From contig JAACJO010000006.1 of assembly GCA_013368445.1 (NCBI GenBank), positions 124,001-188,000 on the forward strand: DNA of 64,000 nt, read 5' to 3'. This DNA comes from Leucocoprinus leucothites. Its lineage: Eukaryota; Basidiomycota; Agaricomycetes; Agaricales; Agaricaceae. Below, in pieces: positions 1 to 10,126 of this stretch. The position numbers were made by a program, and so were the translations under genes. Positions within the stretch are counted from its first letter, which is position 1. The number at the start of each line of letters is the position of its first letter. Under the pieces are notes generated by a model. The model searched no databases and was not told where the DNA came from. It saw nothing but the letters and a program-made list of their open reading frames with translations.

Positions 1-375
1 ATGGGTGCAATGCGCTTTTCCTCAGTACGAGTTCCTTGTCGAGTTCTTGAAGAAGAACCCGGCCGCTTTTGCTTTTACCAATCATGACACGCGTTCACCG
101 CCGCCTCAAGCTCCTGTGCCCGCCGAACCAAATGAAGGTGAACTATATTCTTTCATCTCTTCTCTTTTCTTTTCCTTTGAGACCGATCTCTGTGTATGAC
201 ACCTCGTTCTATAGTCTCCTTCGAGTCTTATCTATGTTGCTAGACTAATCGTGTATAGTCTCTGTCTTAAGCGGTCTCCGACCGCTTCGTATACCCCAGC
301 TTGCTGTAGTGTACCGTCTGTTTGTAATATTTAGTTGAAAGCGGACTGCGATCGAGCACCGCTATATAAATTCAT

Positions 376-411
<36 letters not shown>
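1..411 (+). mobile_element. LINE-B 3' end (left palindrome arm)
   Basis: The last 66 codons of ORF2, then a 3'UTR of about 180 nt, the terminal stem-loop, the ATAAATTCATTGATTT end and a poly(A) at 382-411. It is the mirror of the 3' end of the full LINE-B at 20222-27204. The rest of this copy lies outside the window. The tail abuts an antisense copia fragment at 412. Confidence 0.9.
2..199 (+). CDS. LINE-B ORF2 C-terminus, partial
   Basis: C-terminal tail of the LINE-B ORF2 polyprotein, ending in the family-typical residues FSFETDLCV before TGA at 197-199. This segment follows the C-terminal Cys/His motif seen in complete copies and carries no catalytic residues. The 5' part is cut by the window edge, so nothing can be said about the enzyme domains of this copy. 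Identical to the tail of the ORF2 at 20434-24387. Confidence 0.85.
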   Translation, partial: WVQCAFPQYEFLVEFLKKNPAAFAFTNHDTRSPPPQAPVPAEPNEGELYSFISSLFFSFETDLCV

Positions 412-413
<2 letters not shown>

Positions 414-939
414 AATAAAAACGTATTTTTTGACATGAGGCTGTAAGGAATTGCGCTTATCTCACTGTATATGCACATAGGCAGTGCACCCCCATACCCT
501 GAGGTGGGAAATGTCTGGTTTGCGCTTGAAAAATGCCTGGAAGGGTGTAGTGTTGGGGAGAGGAGCTGTAGGAAGTCTATTCCACACATGGACCATAGAA
601 GCAATACAGTGGCCCCAGAATGAGGGAGGGAGTCCAGACTCTGCTAACATGGCTGTAATGCATTCCCCCATAGTCCTGTTGGCTCTCTCAGCTAGGCCAT
701 TCTGCTGGGGCTTGTTGTAAGTGGAATGACACCTCTCAATGCCACAGTCTTTGGTAAACTGCAAAAATGCATTGGACATGTATTCACCACCTTTATCATC
801 CTGTAGAGTGCGAATTTTCGCTCCTAGCTGGTTCTCTGCCCAAGCCTTGTACTCCTTGAATGCTTTAAAGGCTTCTGACTTGGCCCTAAGCAGGTAGACA
901 GCTCGAAAATGCGTAGAATCATCAATAAATGTCATCCAG

Positions 940-942
<3 letters not shown>
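412..942 (-). pseudogene. copia integrase fragment (left arm, antisense)
   Basis: Minus-strand translation gives the Ty1/copia integrase core from KYWMTFIDD onward, with the DDKGGEY aspartate and the GLAERANRT glutamate spaced 35 residues apart. An in-frame TGA at 462-464 replaces an arginine codon (CGA to TGA); reading continues to VKKYVFIG at the edge. The fragment sits between two converging LINE tails: poly(A) on its left and poly(T) at 943-971 on its right. Mirror of 19691-20221. Confidence 0.9.
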
Positions 943-976
<34 letters not shown>

Positions 977-1268
977 TCAATGAATTTATAACGCGGTGCG
1001 CGATAGCAGTCTGCGCCCGACTATCTACTACAGGGAACCGATACTGCTACCGACTACGCAAAAGTAAACAACCAGGAATATATAATAGTCCTGTCCGAGA
1101 CAATACAGGAATTGACAACAGAAGGGGGGCTAGGCATGTAACAAAGTACAAAGAAATGAGACATATACCGATATCACTGCATCTGATGGCAGGCCTTGTG
1201 GTTGGTGAGAGCCCATCCGGCAACCGGTGATGGATGGGGGATGATGCGTTGACACTAGGGAGCTCCCC

Positions 1269-2822
1269 CTAGGCCCGGGGCTGACCAGTAGAACCAGAAT
1301 GACTTTGCAGCCAATCCTGATCAAACTGGTGGTGCCAGAACGCGCACTTGCGGTCAGTAGCAGCATGTTCCTTGCCGCAATTGACGCACTTTATATGGGG
1401 ACAGGGATCCCCAGCGGGTGTGGGCTGGATGGGAGGGTTGGCCTTCGGCGATCTCTTGCAGCAGGAGGAGGTGGTGCGGTGATTCTCAGACCGATGTGGC
1501 CCACCACATTGTGAGCACCTGAGCGCACGGTTGCGACAGGTGGTGGTAGTGTGGCCCCAGCGCCAGCATCGTTGACACTGGGGGGTCCCGGGGTGAGTGC
1601 ACGCGGCCTTGATCATGGACTGCATGCCGTCGAAGTTGAGGTATTTGCCAACCAGGCGCTTAGCGTTAGCACCGGACTGAGAATCCCAAAGGTCGACCCA
1701 AACGGTGGCGGTGTCGGCTTTGGTGGAGTTGCACATGATGCGCACAGAGGATACGTTAGCGAATGTCTCCTTGAAGGGAGACAGATGCATGCGGTTGGTG
1801 ACGTGTTGCGGAGTGGTGCGAATACCACTTGTGTAGTAAGGGACATCCAGGATCTTGAGGTAAGACCTGGACCTGGGGCGTTTGGTCTTCAGCTCAAATG
1901 GGGCAGTGAAGGCTGAAGAGAGGGAGGATTCGATCACCGACGCATCAGCATCGGTGGCGACAGAGTTGGTGTACAACGAGATGGTGTTGTACACCCGAGC
2001 AATGTTCTCGACGCGAAGTGAGCTCTTTGCGTGAGTGAGGGAATCGTTGAGAAGGCGCATGGCCTTGTGGTGGAGGTAGGTGATGTCACTGGAACTGCCA
2101 GTGAAATCGAGGAAGAGTTGGCGTCGGGTGGGGCCCGACATGGTCATGCAGGGCTTCTTCACAGAAGGCGCATCAGCGAGGGTGGCCTGATGCATCACAG
2201 CGACGTGATCGGGCTCGAGAGTGGGGTGGGACTGGGCTAGCTTGATAAGCACTGCCGCAGACGCTGGGGTACGGGCTACCTCAGCAAAAGACTTCTTAGC
2301 CACTGAGGGTGGGATGGGCCCTCGCCGGGCTTGGCCATCAGACCTAACCTTAGGAGCGGGGGGCACTTGAATGGGCGCTTTGCCACTAGCGCGGGCCTTT
2401 GCAGGCGCCAGCTTGGGCGGTAGGGAGGGACGGGCCGGGGCGGGCCGACGATCTGGGGGGGTAAAGTGGGCGCCTTGGGGGAGCCCATGTCGATGTCATG
2501 TGGACCCGCTGAGTCAGCGGATCCATGGGTCGCCTCGTGGATGACGCGTGTTGCTTTAGGGGAGGCCTCGGCTGAGAACCTATGACCGAAGTCCCCCAGA
2601 AAATCTCCAAATATCTCCCAGCCCTTGGCATTGAGAGAGTTTGAGGTGATCAGCATGCTGCTCATCTTCAGCTCGCTGGCTACGCATCAACAGGGTAGAA
2701 GGTGGTTCCACCAGCTGTGAAGGGTTTGAGTGGCAACAGAATGTCAGCCACTGGGGGAGCAACCGACAGCGACGAAATGTCAGCAGTTGGTTGGGAGGGG
2801 CCAGGCGACAGAACATCAGCCT
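1269..2822 (-). pseudogene. hL-A ORF1, C-terminal part (left arm)
   Basis: Gag-like ORF1. The 1269-2366 stretch encodes the proline-rich linker end, the conserved domain from RRQLFLDF to LWDSQSGA, and three C-terminal Cys/His motifs (CQRCWRWGH, CSQCGGPH, CVNCGKEH). Expected role: RNA binding and RNP formation. The frame breaks at the G-run 2455-2461 (7 bases); the mirror copy and the intact copy at 30478-32382 have 8. A deletion of about 210 bp near 2685, shared with the mirror copy, removes the middle helical region. Confidence 0.85.
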
Positions 2823-2911
2823 AGCATCCCTCCTTGACCTCTTACCACCACCATCTATTCATTGGTTTGTTTTAAGACGTCTAGTTTACATTGTATCTCT
2901 GCCTATTCTAC

Positions 2912-4798
2912 ATGGGCAAGCGAAAGTCTAAATCTAAGGGCCCCTCCCACCAATCTACTGAGTCCACCGAGGCCTCCGCCGACGAGCTCAACATCGCTGA
3001 GATGTCCGAGGATGAACATCTTGACCCCTACGACGACCCCCACAATGTTCGCGGGTTCTTTGGACCTCCCCAGGCTGACGTTTCGTCACCTGGTCCCTCT
3101 TCCCTGCCTGCCGCTGACGTTCCGTCGTGGTCGGTGGTCGCTCCCGCGGCTGACATTCTGTCGCCATCCCCAAAACCCTTCACTGCCGGTGGACAGACGT
3201 TCTACCCCATAAAGGCCCTCCCCCCCCCAGCACCGCCATCCGCTGTCTCCTCCGGGTCAACTGAGGAGTCTGTTGAGACCCAGGCTCTTGCTGGGATCCG
3301 TTTCTTCTCCCGCTTCATTGGGAGCGTTCCCTCAGGCCCTCTTCCAGAGGCCACCACCGCCGTGATCATCCCGACTCTTGTTGGACTGGTTGCGGAAGTT
3401 TTTAACTGGGGCCAAGGCGACACGGCCCTCACCAGCAAGCAAATGCGAGCCCAGGGATGGGACACATTTGCGGATTTCATTCGGGACTGTGCTACCAAAG
3501 TTGAGGAGGCCTACCCTAAACGTATGCGTGTTGCCCATGGGGCAATCCATGGATCCGCTGACAAAGCGGAACCACGTGACATTGCCATGGGCTCCCCTGA
3601 AGCGCCCAAGCAGACTCCCTCAGATTGTTGGCCCGCCCCGGCCCGTCCCACCTTACCGCCCAAGCAAGCGCCTGCTAAAGTGCGCGCTAGTGGCCCCCCC
3701 CAAGCTAGGGTTAGGTCTGATGGCCAAGCTCAGTGAGCGCCCACCAAAGCGCCCCCTCCTCCCACCTCAGTCAAGAAGTCCTTTGCCAAGGCGGCCCACC
3801 CCGCCAGGGTTGCGTCACTCATTAAGTTGGCGCAATCCCATCCCGATCTCGACCCTGATCGCATCACCGCTATGCATCAGGCTGCCCAAGCCGCCGCTCC
3901 CGCCACCCGGAAGCCGCGCATAACAACCGCGGGCCCTACCCGCCGCCAACTTTTCCTCGACTTTATCAGCAGTGCTGATGAGGTCACCTATCTCCATCAC
4001 AAGGCCATGCGCCTTCTCAACGACTCCCTCTCCTGCGCCAAGTCGATCTTGCATGTGGAGAACATCACCAAGGCGTACAGCATGATCACGCTGCACACCT
4101 CCTCCGTTCCCTCTGACGCCGACTGTGACGTCATTGAGTCCTCCATCCCCTCCGTCTTCACCGCTCCCTTTGCAATCAAGACGCGCTGCCCCAGGTCGAG
4201 GTCCTACCTCAAGGTCCTTGACATCCCCTACTTCGTGAACGGTGTCTGCATCACGCCGACTCATGTGACTGACCGCATGCAATTGTCCGCCTTCAAGGAC
4301 ATTTTCGCAGATGTTTCCTCCATGCGCATTATGCGCAACTCCACCAGAGCCGACACCGCCACCATCTGGTTTGACCTCTGGGACTCTCAATCAGGAGCAA
4401 GCGCCAAGAAGCTCCTGGGCAAGTACCTCCACTTTGAGGGTGTTCAGTCCATCATCCGGGCTGCACGCGCTCACCCAGGCAGTCCACAGTGTCAGCATTG
4501 CTGGCGCTGGGGTCACTCTATCTCATCGTGCCACACCCATGCGTTACAATGCACTGCCTGCAGCAGTCCTCATCGTACTGAGAACCACCGCTCCCACTCG
4601 AGCTGTTGTAAGGGGAGTCCGAAGGCCAATCCCCCTATTCCGCCCACCCCCACCGAGGATCCCTGTCCTCATATCAAGTGCGTCAACTGCGCCAAGTCGC
4701 ATGCAGCTGACGATCGCAAGTGCCCATTCTGGCAACACCAGTTTGACCGGCTTTGGCTTGAAAACCATCGCCGTGATGCCGCTCGGTCGTGTCTGTAG
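2912..4798 (+). pseudogene. hL-C ORF1, gag-like zinc-knuckle protein, one in-frame stop
   Basis: About 628 codons from the ATG of MGKRKSKSKG; that ATG was chosen because every A, C and D copy starts with this basic MG(K/R)RKSK motif just after the leader. Order: acidic/Pro-rich N-terminus (DELNIAEMSEDEHLDPYDDP, then FFGPP), family-specific helical middle domain (about 110-200), Pro/Ala-rich linker, conserved domain from RRQLFLDF to LWDSQSGA, three Cys/His motifs. TGA at 3734-3736 replaces the CGA of QRAP. Likely an RNA-binding nucleocapsid-like protein; no enzyme motif is visible. Confidence 0.88.
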
Positions 4799-5055
4799 GG
4801 TTCTCTTCCCTGCAGGTTGCATTGTCCGCCCCCACGCTGTGCATGGTGGGTCATCAAGACCCATGCCGTGCAATTCCCATCCGCCGGTAAATCAGAACAA
4901 CCCGACTTGTATTGTACTATGCTTTCATTTTGAACTATGTACCACTGCGTGAAGATATCGTTTGTACTAGGTGGACTTCGGACTCGTATATGTATACCTA
5001 GCTATGTAGATGTGTAGTTGGTAGCGGTACTTTCTGCATGTTGTAGTAGTTGGGC

Positions 5056-5077
5056 GCGGACTGCTATCGCGCACCGC
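5056..5077 (+). promoter_or_regulatory. 3'-terminal bulged stem-loop (hL-C example)
   Basis: GCGG-AC-TGC-TATCGC-GCA-CCGC: a 4-bp and a 3-bp helix separated by a two-base bulge, just upstream of TATAAATT and the poly(A). The same fold with a different loop (GATCGA) is present in LINE-B (20271-20292, antisense) and with TATCGC in hL-A (32636-32657). Likely the 3' recognition element for the reverse transcriptase (inference from known LINE 3'-end recognition). Confidence 0.65.
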
Positions 5078-5088
5078 ATTATAAATTT

Positions 5089-5107
5089 GCGACCCCTCCA
5101 GGGTCGC
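5089..5107 (+). promoter_or_regulatory. Optional second 3' hairpin
   Basis: GCGACCC-CTCCA-GGGTCGC inserted between TATAAATT and ATTGATTT. Present in hL-C, hL-D and some hL-A copies, absent from LINE-B, hL-E and the youngest-looking hL-A. The stem is kept while its sequence changes elsewhere (TGGACCCC/GGGGTCCA at 33169-33187). Confidence 0.6.
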
Positions 5108-5109
5108 AT

Positions 5110-5147
<38 letters not shown>

Positions 5148-5148
<1 letters not shown>

Positions 5149-5322
5149 AACATCAGCCTGGGGGGAGCCAAAGAACCCATGCACATTGAGTGGGTTGTCA
5201 TAGGGGTCGAGGTGGTTGTCTTCGGTCATCTTGGCAATGTTGAGCTCGTCATTGGAGATGGCGGACTTGGATTTGAATGGGGCAAACTGATTTGCGGTAG
5301 CTTTAGACTTGTGCCTACCCAT
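5148..5322 (-). pseudogene. hL-A ORF1 N-terminus (left arm)
   Basis: Start of the interrupted hL-A ORF1 (ATG at 5322), reading MGRHKSKATANQ and ending at QADVP where the hL-C entered. N-terminal basic motif, acidic DELNIAKM segment and FFGSPQAD motif are visible. It differs from the mirror copy at 15310 by one transition (His versus Arg at codon 4). Leader from 5323 to 5404 shows the CACCA/TGGTG hairpin. Confidence 0.85.
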
Positions 5323-5404
5323 AGTAATGTAGATAGACGATGTGAGAATGCCTCAGAACAAACACCAACTTTCGATGGTGGTGGTAAGAGGACAAGGAGG
5401 GATG

Positions 5405-6777
5405 TCTCCCAGGCCCCTCCTCCACCTCCCAATCACGTGACTCCAAGGAACGGGAATGGAAACTTCGAGCATTCAGTTGGGCACCCTTCTTCTGATGGCC
5501 AGGCTCAGCCATCAAAACCTAACCCTAAAAGCACCTCTAATATGCTGCCCCCCATTCACCCTCCTGACCATAAGACATCCACCAAACCCCTTATAGAACA
5601 CTTCAACAAGAAGAATGTGTCGTTTGCTGATGCCACCCGATGGGGTGTCCAGCCGGCAACTTCCTCTTCTAACTCCTCCAACATTGACGGGGTTAAAATG
5701 CGAGAAATGATACTCGCCTTCCCTGAATTACCTTACAACAAAGTCCTTGCTATGTACAAGGCAGGTTTTGGGAACGCCCAACCTCAGGGCCCTGAACCAA
5801 CAAACACAAGCGCTCAATGCATCAAACCCAAAATAACAACACACGGGCCCACCCATCATCAAGTTCTCATCCCCTTTGAGGGAAACATCATCGCTAACTG
5901 AATCAAAGATTTCAATAAAGCAGCTGAATTCTGCAACTGTGGTCTTACCACTGCCCAGTCCAAACTTTGTGTTGAATCTGTCCGCAAATCGTACAACAGC
6001 ATTTCCATCGCCACATCGGGAGTTGCCACTCCCACCAATCTCAATACTATTAAGTCTTGGCTGAAAAAAGCCTGGCAATTAGGAGACGCCATTCCTATTG
6101 AGCCTCGTCTCCCACAATTCAAATCCTTCCTTAAAATCATTGGCATCCCCTACTGGGTAGCCAATTCCTCCAACCCTCTCTCCCCCGTTTTTGTCGAGCA
6201 GGCACTTGGCCAATCAATGCTCTTCGAAGATATTATCCTTGCTTCTCCCCCTTGCGTTATGAAATCTTCCCCCAAGTCAGACACTGCTGTTGTGTGGTTT
6301 GACATCTGGGATTCCCAAAACGGTACCAAGGCCAAGACGTTGGTCAACCGAACTATCAACTTCAGACGCCATATCAGTACCATCCGTGCAACCAGTATGC
6401 ACCTGGGTGTAGCACAGTGTAGGAATTGTTGGTGGTGGGGTCACCCCACTCATGCGTGCCGCGCCCTTGGCACTTGCTGTCAAATATGTGGTGGCCCTCA
6501 TTGCATTGAGAACCACTGATCCATGGCCTGGTGCTGTAAGGCCAATCCAAAATCAAACCCCCCTCGTGACGCCACTCCTGATGGCACCCCATGTCCTCAC
6601 CTTGAGAACTTCAAATACCTTAATTGCAAAGGCGATCATCATGCTAACGACACCAAATGTCCATTTTGGAGAAACAGGTTTGACCGGACCTGGTACTCTA
6701 ACAAAGCTGCTGAATCACACACTGCACGTGCTGTCTGCACTAATTCCAATCGCTCCGGTGGTGGAGTTGCGGTTTAA
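5405..6777 (+). pseudogene. LINE-B ORF1 C-terminal part with two TGA stops
   Basis: About 457 codons of the gag-like ORF1: a KMREMILAFPEL helix motif, the conserved domain to FDIWDSQNGTKAK, and the Cys/His cluster (CRNCWWWGH, CQICGGPH, CLNCKGDHH-like). In-frame stops at 5899-5901 and 6517-6519 both sit where complete copies have CGN arginine codons. The frame is otherwise open. Not functional as it stands. Confidence 0.87.
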
Positions 6778-6779
6778 AT

Positions 6780-7291
6780 ATGTCTGGTAAGAACAATCCA
6801 ATTCAGCACATTTATATCATGGCGGACAACAAGTTTCCCATGCAAAACAAGCTAGCAGTCGGGTGTCTTCTACTGATGTCGAACTCTACTCCATTTGCAT
6901 TGGAATTGCAAAAGCCATCTCCCTTCAATGTGACCACATCATCCTCATCACCAATTGTCTTCCAGTAGCCAAGCTGGTGGTCAATCCCTCTATTCATTTG
7001 AGCCAGTCTCATTCTATCCAAGTCTGCCGACTCTTATCAGAATGGCTCACTGCTAAGCCTTCTCGAACCATCGACTTCTGGGATGTTCCTTCCAAATGGT
7101 GTTGGAAGCCCCATCTCAAAGTCCACAATGACATCACTTCCACTCACATCCATGCCCCTCCTCATTCAGGCACTACTCTTGACTTCTTGCGACGAAAAGT
7201 TACCAATGACTGCCAGAAATCCTGGGAATCCACATTCTGGAAGAAGTACCATGGCAACAGTTTCCTTCTTTCAAAAAAGAACTGCAAGTTG
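6780..7291 (+). pseudogene. LINE-B ORF2, deleted to start codon plus RNase H
   Basis: Reads MSGKNNPI, then joins sequence corresponding to the middle of RNase H (AHLYHGG... SSTDVELYS... HIILITNCLP... FWDVPSKW). The join lies near a short TTC shared by both sides. The normal ITD aspartate of RNase H reads ITN here. No endonuclease or RT remains. Interrupted at 7291 by the next LINE-B. Confidence 0.85.
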
Positions 7292-7369
7292 ACCCTCCTT
7301 TCCCTCTTACCACCATCATCGATTTCTTTGACGGTGTCTACATACACATTGACTACGAATTCTATCGAT

Positions 7370-10126
7370 ATGACTGCACCATCACATTGGGTGGACCTCA
7401 AGGATACACCTCCACCATCTTCGGACCCCATCAACATCGTTGACACTGAAACAGGTGTCTCAACCTACAAGCGTGACCGCTCTATTTCACCCGCACTTTC
7501 TATCAAATCAACCAAATATTCCACTCGCGATGACGCCAAGTCGGCCGCCTCATCCAGAGCAGGATCGGACATCGAAGAAAGCAGTGAGAGTGATTCTGAT
7601 TCGTCTGGATCTTCAACCCCTTCCTCCCCCATAAACGTACATGCTGCACTTTCCTGTGCAGCCTCACACTCCTCCCTCAGAACTCCCCCTCCTCCATCGT
7701 CGCGTTCCAAACGGGCCCGTGCTCATGATGTCCATAGAGGATTGGAGTCTACACCCAAAGCTGCCTCAAGAACCACGTCGATGAGCGCATATGACGGTTT
7801 CAAGTCACCCATCCCCTTCCGTCCATTCGGCGAGGGATTCCTTGGTGAGCTCAATAAACCTGACCCTCTGAACTTGGACTCTCGCGGGGACGCGTGGAGC
7901 GACCAAGAGGATGGGATTATCACGAATGGGGAGCCTACCACTCGGTTCTTTGGACCCCCACCCACCTCAAGGCTGCCTCATGCGATCCACAGATCCGCTA
8001 AGTCAGCAAATGCTGTGCCTACCGGCACTCCGGCTACCTTCTTTGCCAGTTCATCTAATACTAATGACGTCACACCTGATGTCACACATAATGTCACTGG
8101 TGACATCATTGCACAGCCACAGGAGCCTAGGCCTGCACAGCCACATCTACTGGATCTTAAGGATCCATCAAACACTGCCACCGAAGAGACTGTCATTGTC
8201 GGTGAAGCCACTTTCAAAGCGCTCGAGGCGCTTAAATATGCTACAAATTTCTTTAAGCACCGTGCTGCGCTGGGTTTACAGCCTGGAAGGAAAGATCCAA
8301 GGGTTCCCCAAATGGGGGAACCAATCTATTGCCTACTCACAACTATGTTTGAAATAGGCTGGGACCGGCTCCCCATTAATGGTGAAAGCGGTCTCACCAT
8401 CGTAGATGCATTGCGGCACTACTACGGCCCACCTCCTGATATTCCCATGACGGACTCGTCCCCCCCTCCCAAAGGTAAAGGGAAGGGAAAAAAGGCACAT
8501 AATCCTTATCCGTCTTCCATCCCTACCCCCCTATTCCCGCCCGGCATTGTCGTTGGGCAAACTAACCCTACAGCGCGCATGGACGATGATCGCATGAACA
8601 TTGACCAAGCCCCTCCCACTGAGGGCACCATTCCTCTCCCCCAGAATGACTTCACGTCTTCTGGTAAGGCACGTGACATTTCGTCCGTGTCAGGCTCCCT
8701 GAAGGCAAAGAATGACTTTGTGTCTTCCAAGCCCTCCGGTCCTATTTGTGTCTCCCGGGCCCCCCCTCCACCTTCCAATCATGTGACTCCAAGGAACGGG
8801 AATGGAAACTTTGAGTGCTCAGTTGGGCATCCCTCCTCTGATGGCCAGGCTCAGCCATCAAAACCTAACCCCAAGGGCGCCTCTGACATGCCGCCTCCCA
8901 TTCCCCCTCCTGACCGTAAGGCATCCACCAAACCCCTTACGGAACATTTCAACAAGAAGAATGTGTCGTTCGCTGATGCCGCCCGATGGGGTGTCCAGCC
9001 GGCGACTTCCTCTTCCAACTCTTCTTCCAACATTGATGGGGTTAAGATGCGAGAAATGATACTCGCCTTCCCTGAATTATCATATGACAAAGTCCTTGCT
9101 ATGTACAAGGCAGGCTTTGGAGGCACCCAACCTCAAGTGCCCGAACCTTCAACTGCAAGCGCCCCACGCGCTAAACCTAAAATGACTACGCATGGACCCA
9201 CCCGTCATCAAGTCCTCATCCCGTTTGAAGGAAACATCATTGCTGACCGTATCAAAGACTTCAACAAGGCAGCCGAGTTCTGTAACCGTGGCCTTACTGC
9301 CACTCAATCCAAACTTCGTGTCGAATCAGTCCGTGAATCATATAATGGCATTTCTATTGCCACCTCAGGTGTTGCGTCCCCCGCTGACCTGGAAACCATT
9401 AAATCCTGGCTTAAAAAAGCCTGGCAACTAGGAGACGCCATCCCCGTTGAGCCTCGTCTCCCACAATCTAAATCGTTCCTGAAAATCGTCGGCGTCCCTT
9501 ATTGGGTAGCCAATTCCTCCAACCCCCTTTCCCCTGCATTTGTTGAACAAGCCCTCAGACAATCTACTTTGTTCGAAAATGTTATTCTTGCTGCCCGCCC
9601 TTGTGTTATGAAAGCCTCCCCAAAATCGGACACGGCTGTCGTGTGGTTTGATATCTGGGATTCCCAAAACGGTACTAAGGCCAAGACGTTGGTCAACCGT
9701 ACTATCAACTTCGGCCGACATGTCGGAACCATCCGGGCTACTAGTATGCACCCCGGCATTGCACAATGTAGGAACTGCTGGCGTTGGGGTCATCCCACTC
9801 ATGCGTGTCGCGCTCTCGGTGCACGTTGCCAAATCTGTGGCGGTCCTCACCATATTGAAAACCACCGAACCATGGCCTGGTGTTGTAAGGCCAACCCCAA
9901 ATCCAATCCCCCACGCGATGCCACCCCTGAGGGCATCCCATGTCCTCACCTAGAGAACTTCAAATGCCTGAACTGCAAAGGCGATCATCACGCAAATGAC
10001 ATCAAATGTCCATTCTGGAGGAACAGGTTCGACCGAACCTGGCATTCCAATAAAGCCGCCGAATCACGCACCGCACGTGCAGTTCATGCCAATTCCAATC
10101 GCTCCGGTGGCAGAGTTGCTGTTTAA
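7370..10126 (+). CDS. LINE-B ORF1, gag-like protein
   Basis: 918 aa, uninterrupted. Start chosen at MTAPSHWVDLK because the other LINE-B copies share this ATG; the frame is open upstream only by chance across the leader. Order: Ser/acidic N-terminus, Pro-rich segment with an RFFGPP motif (about 190), middle helical block LEALKYATNFFKHRAALGL, Lys-rich GKGKGKK, KMREMILAFPEL motif, conserved RNA-binding-like domain ending WFDIWDSQNGTKAK, then CRNCWRWGH, CQICGGPHH and CLNCKGDHH Cys/His motifs. The product would coat the element RNA and accompany ORF2. The stop TAA is two bases before the ORF2 ATG. Confidence 0.92.
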   Translation: MTAPSHWVDLKDTPPPSSDPINIVDTETGVSTYKRDRSISPALSIKSTKYSTRDDAKSAASSRAGSDIEESSESDSDSSGSSTPSSPINVHAALSCAASHSSLRTPPPPSSRSKRARAHDVHRGLESTPKAASRTTSMSAYDGFKSPIPFRPFGEGFLGELNKPDPLNLDSRGDAWSDQEDGIITNGEPTTRFFGPPPTSRLPHAIHRSAKSANAVPTGTPATFFASSSNTNDVTPDVTHNVTGDIIAQPQEPRPAQPHLLDLKDPSNTATEETVIVGEATFKALEALKYATNFFKHRAALGLQPGRKDPRVPQMGEPIYCLLTTMFEIGWDRLPINGESGLTIVDALRHYYGPPPDIPMTDSSPPPKGKGKGKKAHNPYPSSIPTPLFPPGIVVGQTNPTARMDDDRMNIDQAPPTEGTIPLPQNDFTSSGKARDISSVSGSLKAKNDFVSSKPSGPICVSRAPPPPSNHVTPRNGNGNFECSVGHPSSDGQAQPSKPNPKGASDMPPPIPPPDRKASTKPLTEHFNKKNVSFADAARWGVQPATSSSNSSSNIDGVKMREMILAFPELSYDKVLAMYKAGFGGTQPQVPEPSTASAPRAKPKMTTHGPTRHQVLIPFEGNIIADRIKDFNKAAEFCNRGLTATQSKLRVESVRESYNGISIATSGVASPADLETIKSWLKKAWQLGDAIPVEPRLPQSKSFLKIVGVPYWVANSSNPLSPAFVEQALRQSTLFENVILAARPCVMKASPKSDTAVVWFDIWDSQNGTKAKTLVNRTINFGRHVGTIRATSMHPGIAQCRNCWRWGHPTHACRALGARCQICGGPHHIENHRTMAWCCKANPKSNPPRDATPEGIPCPHLENFKCLNCKGDHHANDIKCPFWRNRFDRTWHSNKAAESRTARAVHANSNRSGGRVAV

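Larger units (their letters stand above)
2823..5147 (+). mobile_element. hL-C half-LINE (left arm)
   Basis: Complete ORF1-only element: pyrimidine-rich leader from about 2825, ORF1 2912-4798, 3'UTR of about 320 nt, bulged stem-loop at 5056-5077, second hairpin at 5089-5107, poly(A) 5117-5146. Flanked by target duplication GAACATCAGCCT. No reverse transcriptase lies between ORF1 and the tail. Confidence 0.92.
943..5404 (-). mobile_element. hL-A half-LINE (left arm), split by an hL-C
   Basis: Minus-strand ORF1-only element: poly(A) as T-run 943-971, 3'UTR to about 1268, ORF1 remains 1269-2822 and 5148-5322, leader to 5404. An hL-C at 2823-5147 is inserted in it; the 12-bp target duplication GAACATCAGCCT is present at 2811-2822 and 5148-5159. 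Its 5' end abuts LINE-B ORF1 sequence at 5405 without a matching duplication. Confidence 0.9.
1..5610. repeat. Left arm of large inverted repeat
   Basis: Reverse complement of 15022-20632: paired positions sum to 20633 outside about 2460 and 20632 inside it. The arm contains a LINE-B 3' end, an antisense copia integrase piece, an hL-A with nested hL-C, and the first 206 bases of a LINE-B ORF1 fragment. By eye I see only a few differences: one base lost in a G-run at 2455-2461 and a few transitions near 5300 and 5575-5595. The arm runs off the window at base 1, so its outer end is unknown. Confidence 0.95.
5405..7291 (+). mobile_element. LINE-B remnant with internal ORF2 deletion
   Basis: Begins inside ORF1 (SQAPPPPPNHVTPRNGNG), continues through the ORF1 stop (6775-6777) and ORF2 ATG (6780). 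After eight ORF2 codons it jumps to the RNase H region at about 6807, losing roughly 3 kb including endonuclease and RT. It ends inside ORF2 at SKKNCK where the next LINE-B begins (7291/7292). The first 206 bases are also in the right palindrome arm. Confidence 0.88.

Noticed and set aside
380..420. Long A and T homopolymers as sequencing artefacts
   Set aside because: Each run lies exactly at a LINE 3' end after the same ATAAATT...GATTT motif and most are followed by target duplications.
1551..1916. Antisense 121-codon ORF opposite hL-A ORF1 (also at 18717, 31735, 37058, 48428, 60918)
   Set aside because: Shadow frame of the ORF1 conserved domain, Gly/Val-rich, with no recognisable protein features.
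3815..4390. Antisense 191-codon ORF repeated at the same length in several half-LINE copies (also 16242, 35324, 38949, 42658)
   Set aside because: It lies exactly opposite the conserved ORF1 domain; its constancy follows from the sense protein and GC-rich codons. No start context, domain or independent conservation.
6863..7369. N-terminal extension of LINE-B ORF1 upstream of 7370
   Set aside because: The open frame is RNase H sequence of the neighbouring remnant plus the leader; other copies start at MTAPSHW.
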